Source: Salinicola corii
GTDB taxonomy: Bacteria > Pseudomonadota > Gammaproteobacteria > Pseudomonadales > Halomonadaceae
Assembly (NCBI RefSeq): GCF_008298015.1
Contig: NZ_VTPX01000014.1
Span: forward strand, 1-64,000
DNA: 64,000 nt
Reading direction: 5' to 3'
Shown here: in pieces, positions 16,914 to 27,514 of the stretch
Position numbering within the stretch: the stretch's first letter is position 1
How the letters are laid out: each line of letters begins with the position of its first letter
Program-made: the position numbers and the translations under genes
Notes under the pieces: model-generated
The model's database searches: none
Seen by the model: only the letters and a program-made list of their open reading frames with translations
What the model was told of the DNA's origin: nothing

Positions 16914-18497
16914 TCAGGCGTTGGTGGAACGAGTCTCGGGCTCCAGCACCTGGGTATGCAGCGTCCTGCCGTCGCTGTCTTTCAGCCGGACGGTCAGTGT
17001 CTCGCTCTCGGCGTCCAGATCGGCCTGGCCGAAGAACTGGTAGCCCGCCGAGGGCGGCAGGTTCGACTGGCCCTCCGGCGGGGCCTTGAAGAAGGTCACC
17101 TCCGGGCCGAAGGTGGCGTCCATCTCGCTGGGGCCGAAGGTGCCGGCGTGGAGCGGTCCGCTGACGAACTCCCAGAATGGCTTGAATGCCTTGAAGCTCG
17201 CTTGCTCGGGGGCGTAGTGATGCGCGGCGGTGTAGTGCACGTCGGCGGTGAACCAGACCACGTTGCGGATATCGTCGTCGCGAATGGCCTGCAGCAGCCG
17301 GGCGAGTTCCAGTTCCCGCCCGAGCGGCTGGCCGTCGTCGGCGTTGGCGATCGCCTCGAACCGATCGCCATCCGGCACCACCATGCCGATCGGCATGTCG
17401 GCGGCGATGATCTTCCAGGTCGCGGTGGACGACTTCAGTGCCTGGTGCAGCCAGCGGAACTGGTTCTCGCCCAGGAAGGCGGTCGCCGGTGACGCCTCGC
17501 GCTGCAGGTTGGCGCTGTTGGGGCCGCGATAGCTGCGCATGTCGAGCATGAACACTTCCATCCCCGGCCCGTAGGAGAAGCGGCGATAGATCCGCTGCGG
17601 GTCGGAGGCGGGCAGGCGGATCGGCATGTATTCCAGAAAGGCCTGGCGGCCTCGGGCGGCGAGCAGCGCGACGTTCTTCTCCCGGTAGCGGTCGCTGTCG
17701 AGGATCTCCTGCGGATACCAGTTGTTGGTGGTTTCGTGATCGTCCCACTGGGCCAGCATCGGCACTTCGGCGGCGAAACGGCGGAAGTTGGCGTCGAGAT
17801 GATTGTAGGCGTGCTGGCCGCGATATTCGTCCAGCGTCTCGGCGACCTTCTGCTTGGCCGGCGTGACGATGTTGCGCCACACGCCGCCATCGGGGAGGTC
17901 CGGCTTCGCTTCCAGCGGACCGTCGGCGTAGACGCTGTCGCCGGAGTGGATGAAGAAATCCGGCCGGACCTGACGCATCGCTTCCCAGGTGCGCATGCCG
18001 CCGCGCGACTCGTCGATCCCCCAGCCCTGACCGACCACGTCACCCGACCAGACGAAGCGCAGGTCGCGCGGGGTGGATGGCGGCAAGCGCAGGCGCCCGA
18101 CCACCGGCTCGCTCACCGCGCGCGAGTCGCCCAGCGCGGCGAAGCGCACCCGGTAGTGCACGGTATCCATGCCTGTCAGGCCGGTGGCGTCGATCTTGCC
18201 GATCAGGTCGGTGCTGGGCAGTACATCGACCCATGGCAGCTGGCGCGCACCGCGGAACTCCGGGTTGTCGGCGACCTCGACCAGCATCCGCGACGGCATG
18301 CTGGCACGCCCCCACAGCATCGCGCTGTCCGTCAGTGTATCGCCGCTCATTACGCCGCCTTTCACCGTCGGACGTCGCCCTTCGGCCAGCACGATCGCCG
18401 GCGCGCCCAGTAGTCCGATTCCCGCCACGCCAAGCCCGACGTGGGCGCTGGTGACCAGGAAATCTCGTCGGGTGAATGGCTTTCGCTGTGTCGGCAT
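16914..18497 (-). CDS. phoD: PhoD-family alkaline phosphatase/phosphodiesterase
   Basis: 527 aa from ATG 18497, with GAGGAG upstream. Twin-arginine signal TRRDFLVTSA at residues ~9-18, so exported folded. PhoD N-terminal domain with GGVMSGDTLTDSAMLWGRA, then the metallophosphatase domain: DFFIHSGDSVYAD, QWDDHETTNNW, NVVWFTADVHYTAAH, which carry the Fe/Ca ligands. Releases phosphate from monoesters and diesters in the periplasm. Stands alone; I found no convincing Pho box in the spacer upstream. Confidence 0.92.
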   Translation of the reverse strand: MPTQRKPFTRRDFLVTSAHVGLGVAGIGLLGAPAIVLAEGRRPTVKGGVMSGDTLTDSAMLWGRASMPSRMLVEVADNPEFRGARQLPWVDVLPSTDLIGKIDATGLTGMDTVHYRVRFAALGDSRAVSEPVVGRLRLPPSTPRDLRFVWSGDVVGQGWGIDESRGGMRTWEAMRQVRPDFFIHSGDSVYADGPLEAKPDLPDGGVWRNIVTPAKQKVAETLDEYRGQHAYNHLDANFRRFAAEVPMLAQWDDHETTNNWYPQEILDSDRYREKNVALLAARGRQAFLEYMPIRLPASDPQRIYRRFSYGPGMEVFMLDMRSYRGPNSANLQREASPATAFLGENQFRWLHQALKSSTATWKIIAADMPIGMVVPDGDRFEAIANADDGQPLGRELELARLLQAIRDDDIRNVVWFTADVHYTAAHHYAPEQASFKAFKPFWEFVSGPLHAGTFGPSEMDATFGPEVTFFKAPPEGQSNLPPSAGYQFFGQADLDAESETLTVRLKDSDGRTLHTQVLEPETRSTNA

Positions 18498-18831
18498 TTC
18501 TCGTCTCCTCGCAGAATTGTTGTCGATGACCGGCAGACTAGTACCGTTGAATGACGGCCGAATGAAGCGAAGATAGAGATATGTGAAGAGACGTAATCGG
18601 GGGCAATGACGAGGGGGATGGCTATCGGTTCGACGCGATGACCGGGAGCAGAGCTTTCGCGCCAACGGCAGTCTCTGCACCCATCACCGGCGGCGTTCGA
18701 ATCCGAATCGATACGGCTTCGACATCGGCAGTCTGGAGGGCATCGATCCCTGAGATCCGGGCGAAGTTGAGGTGAGTGGTGGCGTGAATCACCCGGCCGA
18801 TCGGTGATAGCCGGGCGATTCGCACGGGGGC
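18498..18831. other. Intergenic spacer between ycaO and phoD
   Basis: 334 bp between two minus-strand genes. It should hold the phoD promoter near 18500-18600 and the ycaO terminator at 18786-18821. A 67-codon minus-strand frame at 18622-18825 has no ribosome site or recognisable protein features and overlaps the terminator, so I see no gene here. Confidence 0.6.
18786..18821 (-). terminator. Stem-loop downstream of the OsmC-YcaO gene
   Basis: Plus-strand GAATCACCCGGC (18786-18797) pairs with GCCGGGCGATTC (18810-18821): 12 pairs with one mismatch that becomes a G-U in the minus-strand RNA, loop 12 nt, starting 11 bp after the stop codon. No T-run follows. Confidence 0.6.
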
Positions 18832-21024
18832 TCAGGCATGGCGGGCGCGTGCCGCATGCAGCTTCTTGTAGCTTTCGAGCAGGCGCTGGTGGCGCTCGAT
18901 GCCTTCGAGTTCCAGGCTGGTCGGCGTCAGTCCGGGGAAACGCACCGAGCCCTCCACCGCGCCGATGACGTCCGCCATCTTCGCCTCGCCGAACATTCGG
19001 GTCAGGTTGTGGCGGTAGTCGTCGAGGCCGAGATCGTCGTCCAGCGCGATTTCGAGCACCGCCGACAGCGCCTGATAGAAGAGCCCGCGGTCGACGGTGT
19101 TGTCGTTGAACTGGAGGAACATCTGCGCGCCATCCAGCGCGTCCTCGAGACGGCCCAGCGCCAGTTGGATCAGCAGCTTCAGTTCGGCGATGGTCAACTC
19201 CGACCAGACGGTGTTGTCGTCGAACTCGATCCCGATCAGGGTGACGATCTTCATCTGCTCGTCGAGCTCGCTCTCTTCCAGCCGTTCGAGCAGATCGGCC
19301 AGTTGCCCGTCATCCAGCGCGTGCAGATCGAGGATAGCCTCGCGAAAAGCCAGCGCCATGTTGGTGTTGTCCCACACCAGATCCTCTACTGGATAGACCT
19401 CGGAGTAGCCGGGTACCAGGATCCGGCACACCGGCGCGCCGAGATCATCAAAGATGGCGACGTAGGCCTCCAGCCCCTCCTCTTCGAGAATGGCGAACAG
19501 GCTGGCGGCTTCCTCGTCGTTCGAGCCGGAGAAATCCCACTCGACGAAGTCGACGTCCGCCGTGGCGCTGAAGAAGCGCCACGAGACCACGCCGGAAGAG
19601 TCGATGAAGTGCTCGACGAAATTGTTGGGTTCGGCCACCGCCTGGGAATTGAAAGTGGGTGGCGGCAGGTCGTTCATGCCTTCGAAGCTGCGTCCCTGCA
19701 GCAGCTCGGTGAGGCTGCGTTCGATGGCGACCGACAGGCTGGGATGCGCGCCGAAGGAGGCGAACACGCCGCCGGTGCGCGGGTTCATCAGCGTCACGCA
19801 GGCGACCGGGAAGCGCCCGCCGAGGGAGGCATCCTTGACCAGCACCGGGAAGCCCTGGGCCTCCAGCGCCTGCACGCCTTCCACAATCGTCGGGTACTGC
19901 GCCAGCACCGCCTCGGGCACGTCCGGCAGCGCGATCTCCTGCTCGATGATCTGACGCTTCACCGCCCGCTCGAAGATCTCGGAGAGACACTGCACCTGCG
20001 CTTCGGCGAGGGTGTTACCCGCGCTCATGCCGTTGCTGAGATAGAGGTTCTCGATCAGGTTCGACGGGAACCACACCGTCTCGCCGTCCGAGTGGCGCTG
20101 GAACGGCAGCGAGACGATGCCGCGGTCGGTGCGTCCGGAGTTGGTGTCATACAGATGCGAGCCTCTGAGCTCGCCCTCCGGGTCGAAGATCGCCCGGCAG
20201 TGGTCGTCGAGAATCTCGCTGGGCAGCGCGTCGTTCGGCCCCGGCTGGAACCAGCGCTCGTTGGGGTAGTGGACGAACTCGCTGGCGGCGATCTCCGTGC
20301 CGAAGAACTGATCGTTGTAGAAGAAGTTGCAGGAGAGGCGCTCGATGAACTCGCCCAGTGCCGAGCAGAGCGCCGCTTCCTTGGTCGCGCCCTTGCCGTT
20401 GGTGAAGCACATCGGCGAGGCGGCGTCGCGAATGTGCAGCGACCAGACGTGGGGCACGATGTTGCGCCAGGAGGCGATCTCGATCTTCATGCCGAGACGC
20501 TCGAGGATACCCGTCATGTTGGCGATGGTCCGCTCCAGCGGCAGGTCCTTGCCTTCGATCCAGGTCTCCTGGTTTTCGCCGTCCTTGTCGAGCGAGCCGC
20601 CCATCAGCAGCGCCTGGGCGTTCTCGTCGATGTTCTCCACCGCCTCGATCTGGAACTCGGGGTTGTTCTGGATCACCCGCTTGACCGAGCAGCGCTCGAT
20701 GGAGCGCAGAATGCCGGTGCGATCCTTGTCGGAGATGTCCGCCGGCAGCTCGATCTGGATGCGGAAGATCTGGTTGTAGCGGTTCTCCGGGTCGACGATG
20801 TTGTTCTGCGACAGCCGGATGTTCTCGGTGGGGATCTCGCGGGCGTTGCAGTAGACCCGCACGAAATAGGCCGCGCAGAGCACCGTGGAGGCGAGGAAAT
20901 AGTCGAACGGTCCCGGCGCGGAGCCATCGCCTTTGTAGCGGATCGGCTGGTCGGTGATCACCGTGAAGTCGTCGAACTTGGCTTCCTGGCGCAGGTTGTC
21001 GAGATAGTTGACCTTGATTTCCAT
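18832..21024 (-). CDS. ycaO: OsmC-YcaO fusion protein
   Basis: 730 aa from the ATG at 21024 (MEIKVNYLDN, the usual family start; an ATG at 21084 gives a longer form; neither has a strong ribosome site). Residues ~1-150 are an OsmC-like domain (PIRYKGDGSAPGPFDYFLAS). Residues ~170-580 are the YcaO ATP-dependent cyclodehydratase-type domain, with the phosphate/Mg-binding acidic residues in GEFIERLSCNFF and AEAQVQCLSEIFERA. The C-terminus is an acidic helical TPR-like tail. E. coli YcaO is linked to RimO methylthiolation of ribosomal protein S12. The OsmC fusion is known in gammaproteobacteria; no RiPP or thioviridamide-type partners adjoin, so a housekeeping role is likely. Confidence 0.88.
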   Translation of the reverse strand: MEIKVNYLDNLRQEAKFDDFTVITDQPIRYKGDGSAPGPFDYFLASTVLCAAYFVRVYCNAREIPTENIRLSQNNIVDPENRYNQIFRIQIELPADISDKDRTGILRSIERCSVKRVIQNNPEFQIEAVENIDENAQALLMGGSLDKDGENQETWIEGKDLPLERTIANMTGILERLGMKIEIASWRNIVPHVWSLHIRDAASPMCFTNGKGATKEAALCSALGEFIERLSCNFFYNDQFFGTEIAASEFVHYPNERWFQPGPNDALPSEILDDHCRAIFDPEGELRGSHLYDTNSGRTDRGIVSLPFQRHSDGETVWFPSNLIENLYLSNGMSAGNTLAEAQVQCLSEIFERAVKRQIIEQEIALPDVPEAVLAQYPTIVEGVQALEAQGFPVLVKDASLGGRFPVACVTLMNPRTGGVFASFGAHPSLSVAIERSLTELLQGRSFEGMNDLPPPTFNSQAVAEPNNFVEHFIDSSGVVSWRFFSATADVDFVEWDFSGSNDEEAASLFAILEEEGLEAYVAIFDDLGAPVCRILVPGYSEVYPVEDLVWDNTNMALAFREAILDLHALDDGQLADLLERLEESELDEQMKIVTLIGIEFDDNTVWSELTIAELKLLIQLALGRLEDALDGAQMFLQFNDNTVDRGLFYQALSAVLEIALDDDLGLDDYRHNLTRMFGEAKMADVIGAVEGSVRFPGLTPTSLELEGIERHQRLLESYKKLHAARARHA

Positions 21025-21214
21025 GGGGCGGACCGGGTTGCTGAATGGCGTGGCCCGGGCGTCGGCCGGGCGAATGGCGGCCATTATCCGGGTTTGGGGG
21101 CGCTGCGTCTTGGGGGCTTGCTGAGAATGCGACGTTCAGAACGTGAGATCCCGGGGGTATTGAGTTCCGAGAGCTTGGCTAAAGAGGAGAGTGACTAAAA
21201 AAGGGGCGTGACGA

Positions 21215-21252
21215 CAAGGCCCGAACCTCAGATTTGAAGGGCTCGGGCCTTG
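21215..21252 (-). terminator. Terminator of the glp operon
   Basis: CAAGGCCCGA (21215-21224) pairs with TCGGGCCTTG (21243-21252), 10 perfect pairs and an 18-nt loop. On the minus strand it lies 37 bp after the glpK stop and is followed within ~15 nt by a run of six Ts. Confidence 0.75.
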
Positions 21253-21288
21253 CCTCTTGTTCAACGGGCTCGCTGTGTGCGAAAGCGC

Positions 21289-23573
<2,285 letters not shown>

Positions 23574-23679
23574 GGTCTTCCTTACTGTGAGTGATGTTAC
23601 GGCAGGCATGGCCTGAGTGGCATGCGCCACAATGGTGATTCGATTGGCCGTCGAGTCGCGGCACGTTGGTCGGTTGCGT

Positions 23680-25188
23680 TCACCCTCCCGCCGCTGCCGG
23701 AGCCTGGCAGGCTAGGTAATCGGCGAGCCGACGTTTTTCACTCTCGTCTAGACGAAGACCGAGCTTGGATCGTCGCCACAGGATGTCGTCCACCGTCCGC
23801 GCCCATTCGTGCTCGCGCAGGTAATCGACTTCGGCAGCATAAAGATCGGCGCCAAAGTGTTCGCCGAGGTCGGCAAGGCTTCGTGCATCGCCGACGATAT
23901 TCATCACCCGAGTGCCGTAGTTGAAGACCCATCGATAGGCCAGGCTCGGCGAAATGAAGGAACGGCTGGCCTGTAGCGACTCGACCAGATCCTGGGGGGT
24001 AGCGTTCTCGCCGCCGGGCAGCGGGTGGCCGTTACCGGTCCAGGCTCGCTCACGATTACCCAGTTCAGGGGCCAGCTTGTCGACGGCGTCCTCGGCCAGG
24101 CGCCGGTAGGTCGTCAGCTTGCCGCCGAAGACGTTGAGCAGCGGGGCGCCGCCGGAGACATCGAGCTGGATGCGGTAATCGCGGGTGATTTCGCTGGCGT
24201 TGTCCTCGCGATCGTCGAGCAGGGGTCGTACGCCGGAATAGCTCCAGACGACATCGTCGGGACCGATCGACTGCTCGAAATAGCGATTGGCCGCATCGCA
24301 GAGATAGCGAATCTCGTCTTTCTCGATGGCGATTTTGTCCGGCTCGTCCTCATGCTCGACATCGGTCGTGCCAATCAACGTGAAATCGTGTTCGTAGGGA
24401 ATCGCGAACACGATGCGACCGTCGGGCTGCTGGAAGATGTAGGCGTAGTCGTGGTCGAACAGCTTGTTCACCACGATATGGCTGCCCTTGATCAGGCGTA
24501 GAGAATACGGGTGATCCTGAAAGGCGATATCGTCCAGGAAGCGTACGGCCCAAGGGCCGGCTGCGTTGACCAATCCGCGCGAATGCGCCTCGATCGCCTC
24601 GCCGTCGGTCGTCTTGAGCATTACCTGCCAGCCGTCGTCATGGCGCACCGCAGACTCGGCACGAGTGCGCGTCATGATCCGCGCGCCGCGGCTGGCCGCA
24701 TCCATGCAGTTGAGTACCACCAAACGGGCATCCTGAACCCAGCCATCCGAGTAGGCGAAGCCCTTCGTGAATTCGGGCTTGAGCGGGATGCCGGCCGCAT
24801 GATCGGCGAACTTGACGCCGTGTGAACTCGCCAGCGTTTGCCCCCCACCCAGGTGGTCATACATGAACAGACCGATTCGGATCATCCAGGCCGGCCGCAA
24901 ATGCTTCTGGTGGGGCAGGATGAAACGCATCGGCCAGATGATGTGCGGCGCGGCCTTGAGCAGTATCTCGCGCTCGGCGAGTGCTTTGGCCACGAGCTTG
25001 AATTCGTACTGCTCCAGATAGCGCAGGCCGCCGTGGATCAGCTTGGTCGAAGCCGAAGAGGTATGGCTGGCAAGATCGTCGGCCTCGACGAGCAGCACTG
25101 AAAGGCCACGACCCACGGCGTCACGAGCGATGCCTGCGCCGTTGATGCCGCCGCCGATGACAATCAGATCGTAATTTTCGTTGGCCAT
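23680..25188 (-). CDS. glpD: Aerobic glycerol-3-phosphate dehydrogenase
   Basis: 502 aa. N-terminal FAD-binding GGGINGAGIARDAVGRG (dinucleotide fold), then HTSSASTKLIHGGLRYLE, VNAAGPWAVRF, and the C-terminal GGKLTTYRRLAEDAV block. Membrane-associated flavoenzyme oxidising glycerol 3-phosphate to dihydroxyacetone phosphate with quinone. First gene of the leftward operon; its 291-bp upstream spacer carries GlpR-like half-sites. Confidence 0.97.
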   Translation of the reverse strand: MANENYDLIVIGGGINGAGIARDAVGRGLSVLLVEADDLASHTSSASTKLIHGGLRYLEQYEFKLVAKALAEREILLKAAPHIIWPMRFILPHQKHLRPAWMIRIGLFMYDHLGGGQTLASSHGVKFADHAAGIPLKPEFTKGFAYSDGWVQDARLVVLNCMDAASRGARIMTRTRAESAVRHDDGWQVMLKTTDGEAIEAHSRGLVNAAGPWAVRFLDDIAFQDHPYSLRLIKGSHIVVNKLFDHDYAYIFQQPDGRIVFAIPYEHDFTLIGTTDVEHEDEPDKIAIEKDEIRYLCDAANRYFEQSIGPDDVVWSYSGVRPLLDDREDNASEITRDYRIQLDVSGGAPLLNVFGGKLTTYRRLAEDAVDKLAPELGNRERAWTGNGHPLPGGENATPQDLVESLQASRSFISPSLAYRWVFNYGTRVMNIVGDARSLADLGEHFGADLYAAEVDYLREHEWARTVDDILWRRSKLGLRLDESEKRRLADYLACQAPAAAGG

Positions 25189-25207
25189 GTTCGGATCTGC
25201 TCATTCG

Positions 25208-25243
25208 TGTTCGATTGAGATCATTGTGGCGCGAAATCGAACA
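25208..25243. promoter_or_regulatory. GlpR-like inverted half-sites upstream of glpD
   Basis: TGTTCGAT (25208-25215) and ATCGAACA (25236-25243) form an 8-bp inverted repeat 20 bp apart. Each matches a half of the GlpR operator pattern (ATGTTCGWTAWCGAACAT, from memory). They lie 20-55 bp upstream of the glpD start. The rest of the spacer to 25479 is AT-rich promoter-like sequence without a gene. glpR itself is not in the window. Confidence 0.45.
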
Positions 25244-25479
25244 TTATTAACTAGGCAGAAAGTCGTAGATGTTATGCTTTTTAGTACCTGGGTTTATAAA
25301 ATATAATAAAAATCAAATAGATATGATTTTTGTCTCTTGCCGAAGATGTTCGCCAGTGAAAAGTTTATTCGGTATGTGCGAATGCCCACTATTCGAATCA
25401 GAACATGAAGGCTATTTTGGGCCGGTCGGGGCGGGGACGGGCAGGTATTTGCTGGGTAAGGCAGTGGCACACTTCGTCG

Positions 25480-26424
25480 TTAGTGCCGGCTGGTTGGCAA
25501 GGGCGAAGCGGTCGGGGTGATTCGGCCTTGCCCCGTGGCTGCACTTTCCTCCAGCATCTCGTCGATCAACGCGACGAAATCGTCGAAGGCGGGATGCATC
25601 AGGCTCGGGGAACGGTGCACTTCGATCACGGCGGGGGGCAGCGGCGGCAGGCCGTCGCTTTCCCCCAACGCTCGCCAGTTCTCGGGTAGCGAGCGGCGGT
25701 CGGTCACGGTCAGTGTCTGGCCTTGATTGACGATGACGCGCAAACCACTCGGGCTCTGACTGGTGGAGTCGAGCTGCCAGTCACGACCGATATTGGCCAG
25801 TGCGGCCAGCGCCCGGCGCCGGTAAATGCACTGCTCCGGAAACAGCGCCAGCGGGATCGGCCGCCCGGCGTCTAGCGTGAAACGCCGATGCGCCGCCCAA
25901 ACCACCTCCTCCGTGGCCACGGGCCGCCCTCCACTGTCGGCGGCGTGCTGCACCGCCAGCACGACATCCAGCGATCCTTTCTCCAGTTGCTCCAGCAGCT
26001 CCGTCGACATGCGGCAGTGAATATGCACGTGGACCTCGGGATGCCGAGCGCCGAAGCGTTCGAGCAGTGCCGGCAACCAGGTATCGGCGTAGTCCTCGGG
26101 GAGCCCGAAGCGCAGCGTCACCGGCTGCGAACGCCCCAGCGCTGCGATCGCTTCGCGTTGCAGCTGCAGCAGACGCCGCGCGTAGACGAGAAAGGTCTCG
26201 CCATCGCCGGTCAATGTGAGCCGACGGCTACCACGCTCGATCAGCAACGTATCGAGGCGCGACTCGAGGGTGCTGATACGCAGGCTGATGGTCGATTGGG
26301 TCTTATGCAGATAGCGCGCCGCAGCGGTGAAGCCACCGCTATCGGCCACGGTGACGAAGGCCAGCAGCAGGTCGCTGTCCAGCGCCGCCAATTGCGCGAT
26401 ATCGGGGTTTCCGATGGCTGCCAT
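25480..26424 (-). CDS. LysR-family regulator of the oxygenase/M24 cassette
   Basis: 314 aa from ATG 26424 (MAAIGNPDIAQL); a longer in-frame start at 26490 would intrude on the divergent promoter. Helix-turn-helix AFVTVADSGGFTAAARYLHKTQSTISLRI at ~20-50 (written in full only as family pattern), then the effector-binding domain. Divergent from the dioxygenase gene at 26549 with a 124-bp spacer, so the likely regulator of the 26.5-30.8 kb cassette. Confidence 0.88.
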   Translation of the reverse strand: MAAIGNPDIAQLAALDSDLLLAFVTVADSGGFTAAARYLHKTQSTISLRISTLESRLDTLLIERGSRRLTLTGDGETFLVYARRLLQLQREAIAALGRSQPVTLRFGLPEDYADTWLPALLERFGARHPEVHVHIHCRMSTELLEQLEKGSLDVVLAVQHAADSGGRPVATEEVVWAAHRRFTLDAGRPIPLALFPEQCIYRRRALAALANIGRDWQLDSTSQSPSGLRVIVNQGQTLTVTDRRSLPENWRALGESDGLPPLPPAVIEVHRSPSLMHPAFDDFVALIDEMLEESAATGQGRITPTASPLPTSRH

Positions 26425-26548
26425 TGAAATGACTCGTTTTACTGATGGGAGGGTTCTGTCCAGCATAGAGGACATCGACGGGCCGCCCAACCTTCACGGC
26501 GGCAACGTCCTGTCACCTGACACCTTGCTGATCGAGAGGACACTTCCC

Positions 26549-27481
26549 ATGCCGACGACCGCTGCCGCGACTGACCCCGACATCGACGCCAAGCCGACCC
26601 AGCGCCGGCTCGCCGATGCCGAGCGCACCGACCTGAGCGAACTGGTCGACACCGACCGCTATCCGATGCATGACGTCGACGACCCGCGCCTTCAGGCCGA
26701 GATCGCCCGGGTGCGCGAGGACCTGGACCGCGAAGGCTGCGCCGTGCTGCGCGGCTTCCTGCGCCCCGAGGCATTGGAGCAGGCCCGCGACGAGGGGCGT
26801 GAACTCTCGACCAAGAGCTATTACTCCAGCTGCCGCGTCAACGCCTGGTTCACCAGCGACGACGAAAGCCTCCTCGCGAGCGACCCTCGGCGGCATTTCA
26901 TGGAGCGCACCAGCGGCTTCGTGACCCGCGACATGATCCCCGCCGATACGGTGATCCAGCAGCTTTACGTCTCGCCGGCGATGAAGCGTCTGGTGGCCGA
27001 GTGCCTGCAGGAGGACGAGGTCTACGAGTATGCCGACCCGTTCGCCGGTCTGGTACAGAACGTGCTTCCGCCGGGCACCGAGCAACCCTGGCACTACGAT
27101 ACCAACGAGTACATCGTCACGATGATGACCGACGCCCCGGAAACCGGTGGCGAGTTCCAGTATTGCCCCAACATCCGCACCCCGGCGGGCGAGAACTACG
27201 CCGGCGTCGGCGCTGTGATCCGCGGCGAGGACACCACCACGCCCCGCACCCTGCTGCTGCGTCCCGGCGACCTGCAACTCTTCAAGGGCCGTTACTCGCT
27301 GCACCGCGTGACACGCGTCGGCGGCCAGCGCGAGCGTCACACCGCGATCTTCGCCTACTCGCAACAGCCGGGTGTGGTGGGACGTCTCGAGCGCACTCGC
27401 CAGCTCTACGGCCGGGTCTCGGAAGCGCACATCGAGGCGGAGAAGCGCCGTGAAGTTCGCGCCGACGGGCTGCTCGACTGA
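26549..27481 (+). CDS. Fe(II)/2-oxoglutarate-dependent oxygenase family protein
   Basis: 310 aa. ATG 26549 with GAGAGGA upstream. The double-stranded beta-helix iron site is visible: WHYDTNEY supplies His182 and Asp184, SLHRVTRV supplies distal His252, and RERHTAIF supplies the 2-oxoglutarate-binding Arg near 261-263. An N-terminal helical part (EIARVREDLDREGCAVLRGF) is typical of phytanoyl-CoA/ArpA-like oxygenases. Substrate unknown. First gene of the cassette with the DddP-like M24 protein 33 bp downstream. Confidence 0.78.
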   Translation: MPTTAAATDPDIDAKPTQRRLADAERTDLSELVDTDRYPMHDVDDPRLQAEIARVREDLDREGCAVLRGFLRPEALEQARDEGRELSTKSYYSSCRVNAWFTSDDESLLASDPRRHFMERTSGFVTRDMIPADTVIQQLYVSPAMKRLVAECLQEDEVYEYADPFAGLVQNVLPPGTEQPWHYDTNEYIVTMMTDAPETGGEFQYCPNIRTPAGENYAGVGAVIRGEDTTTPRTLLLRPGDLQLFKGRYSLHRVTRVGGQRERHTAIFAYSQQPGVVGRLERTRQLYGRVSEAHIEAEKRREVRADGLLD

Positions 27482-27514
27482 TCGAAATGCCTGGAACGGG
27501 CTGATTCAATTTCC

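Noticed and set aside
18498-18620. Pho box upstream of phoD
   Set aside because: Looked for CTGTCAT-like direct repeats and found none convincing.
18622-18825. 67-codon minus-strand frame between ycaO and phoD
   Set aside because: No ribosome site or features, and it overlaps the ycaO terminator hairpin.
4144-21024. RiPP-type cluster: Cys peptides at 4.1-4.9 kb plus YcaO at 18.8-21.0 kb
   Set aside because: They are about 14 kb apart with unrelated operons between, and the YcaO is the common OsmC-fused housekeeping type. No leader-peptide similarity or transporter links them.
18838-21198. 786-codon plus-strand frame opposite ycaO
   Set aside because: Antisense shadow of a well-recognised gene in high-GC DNA; composition is Arg/Gly/Val-biased with no domain.
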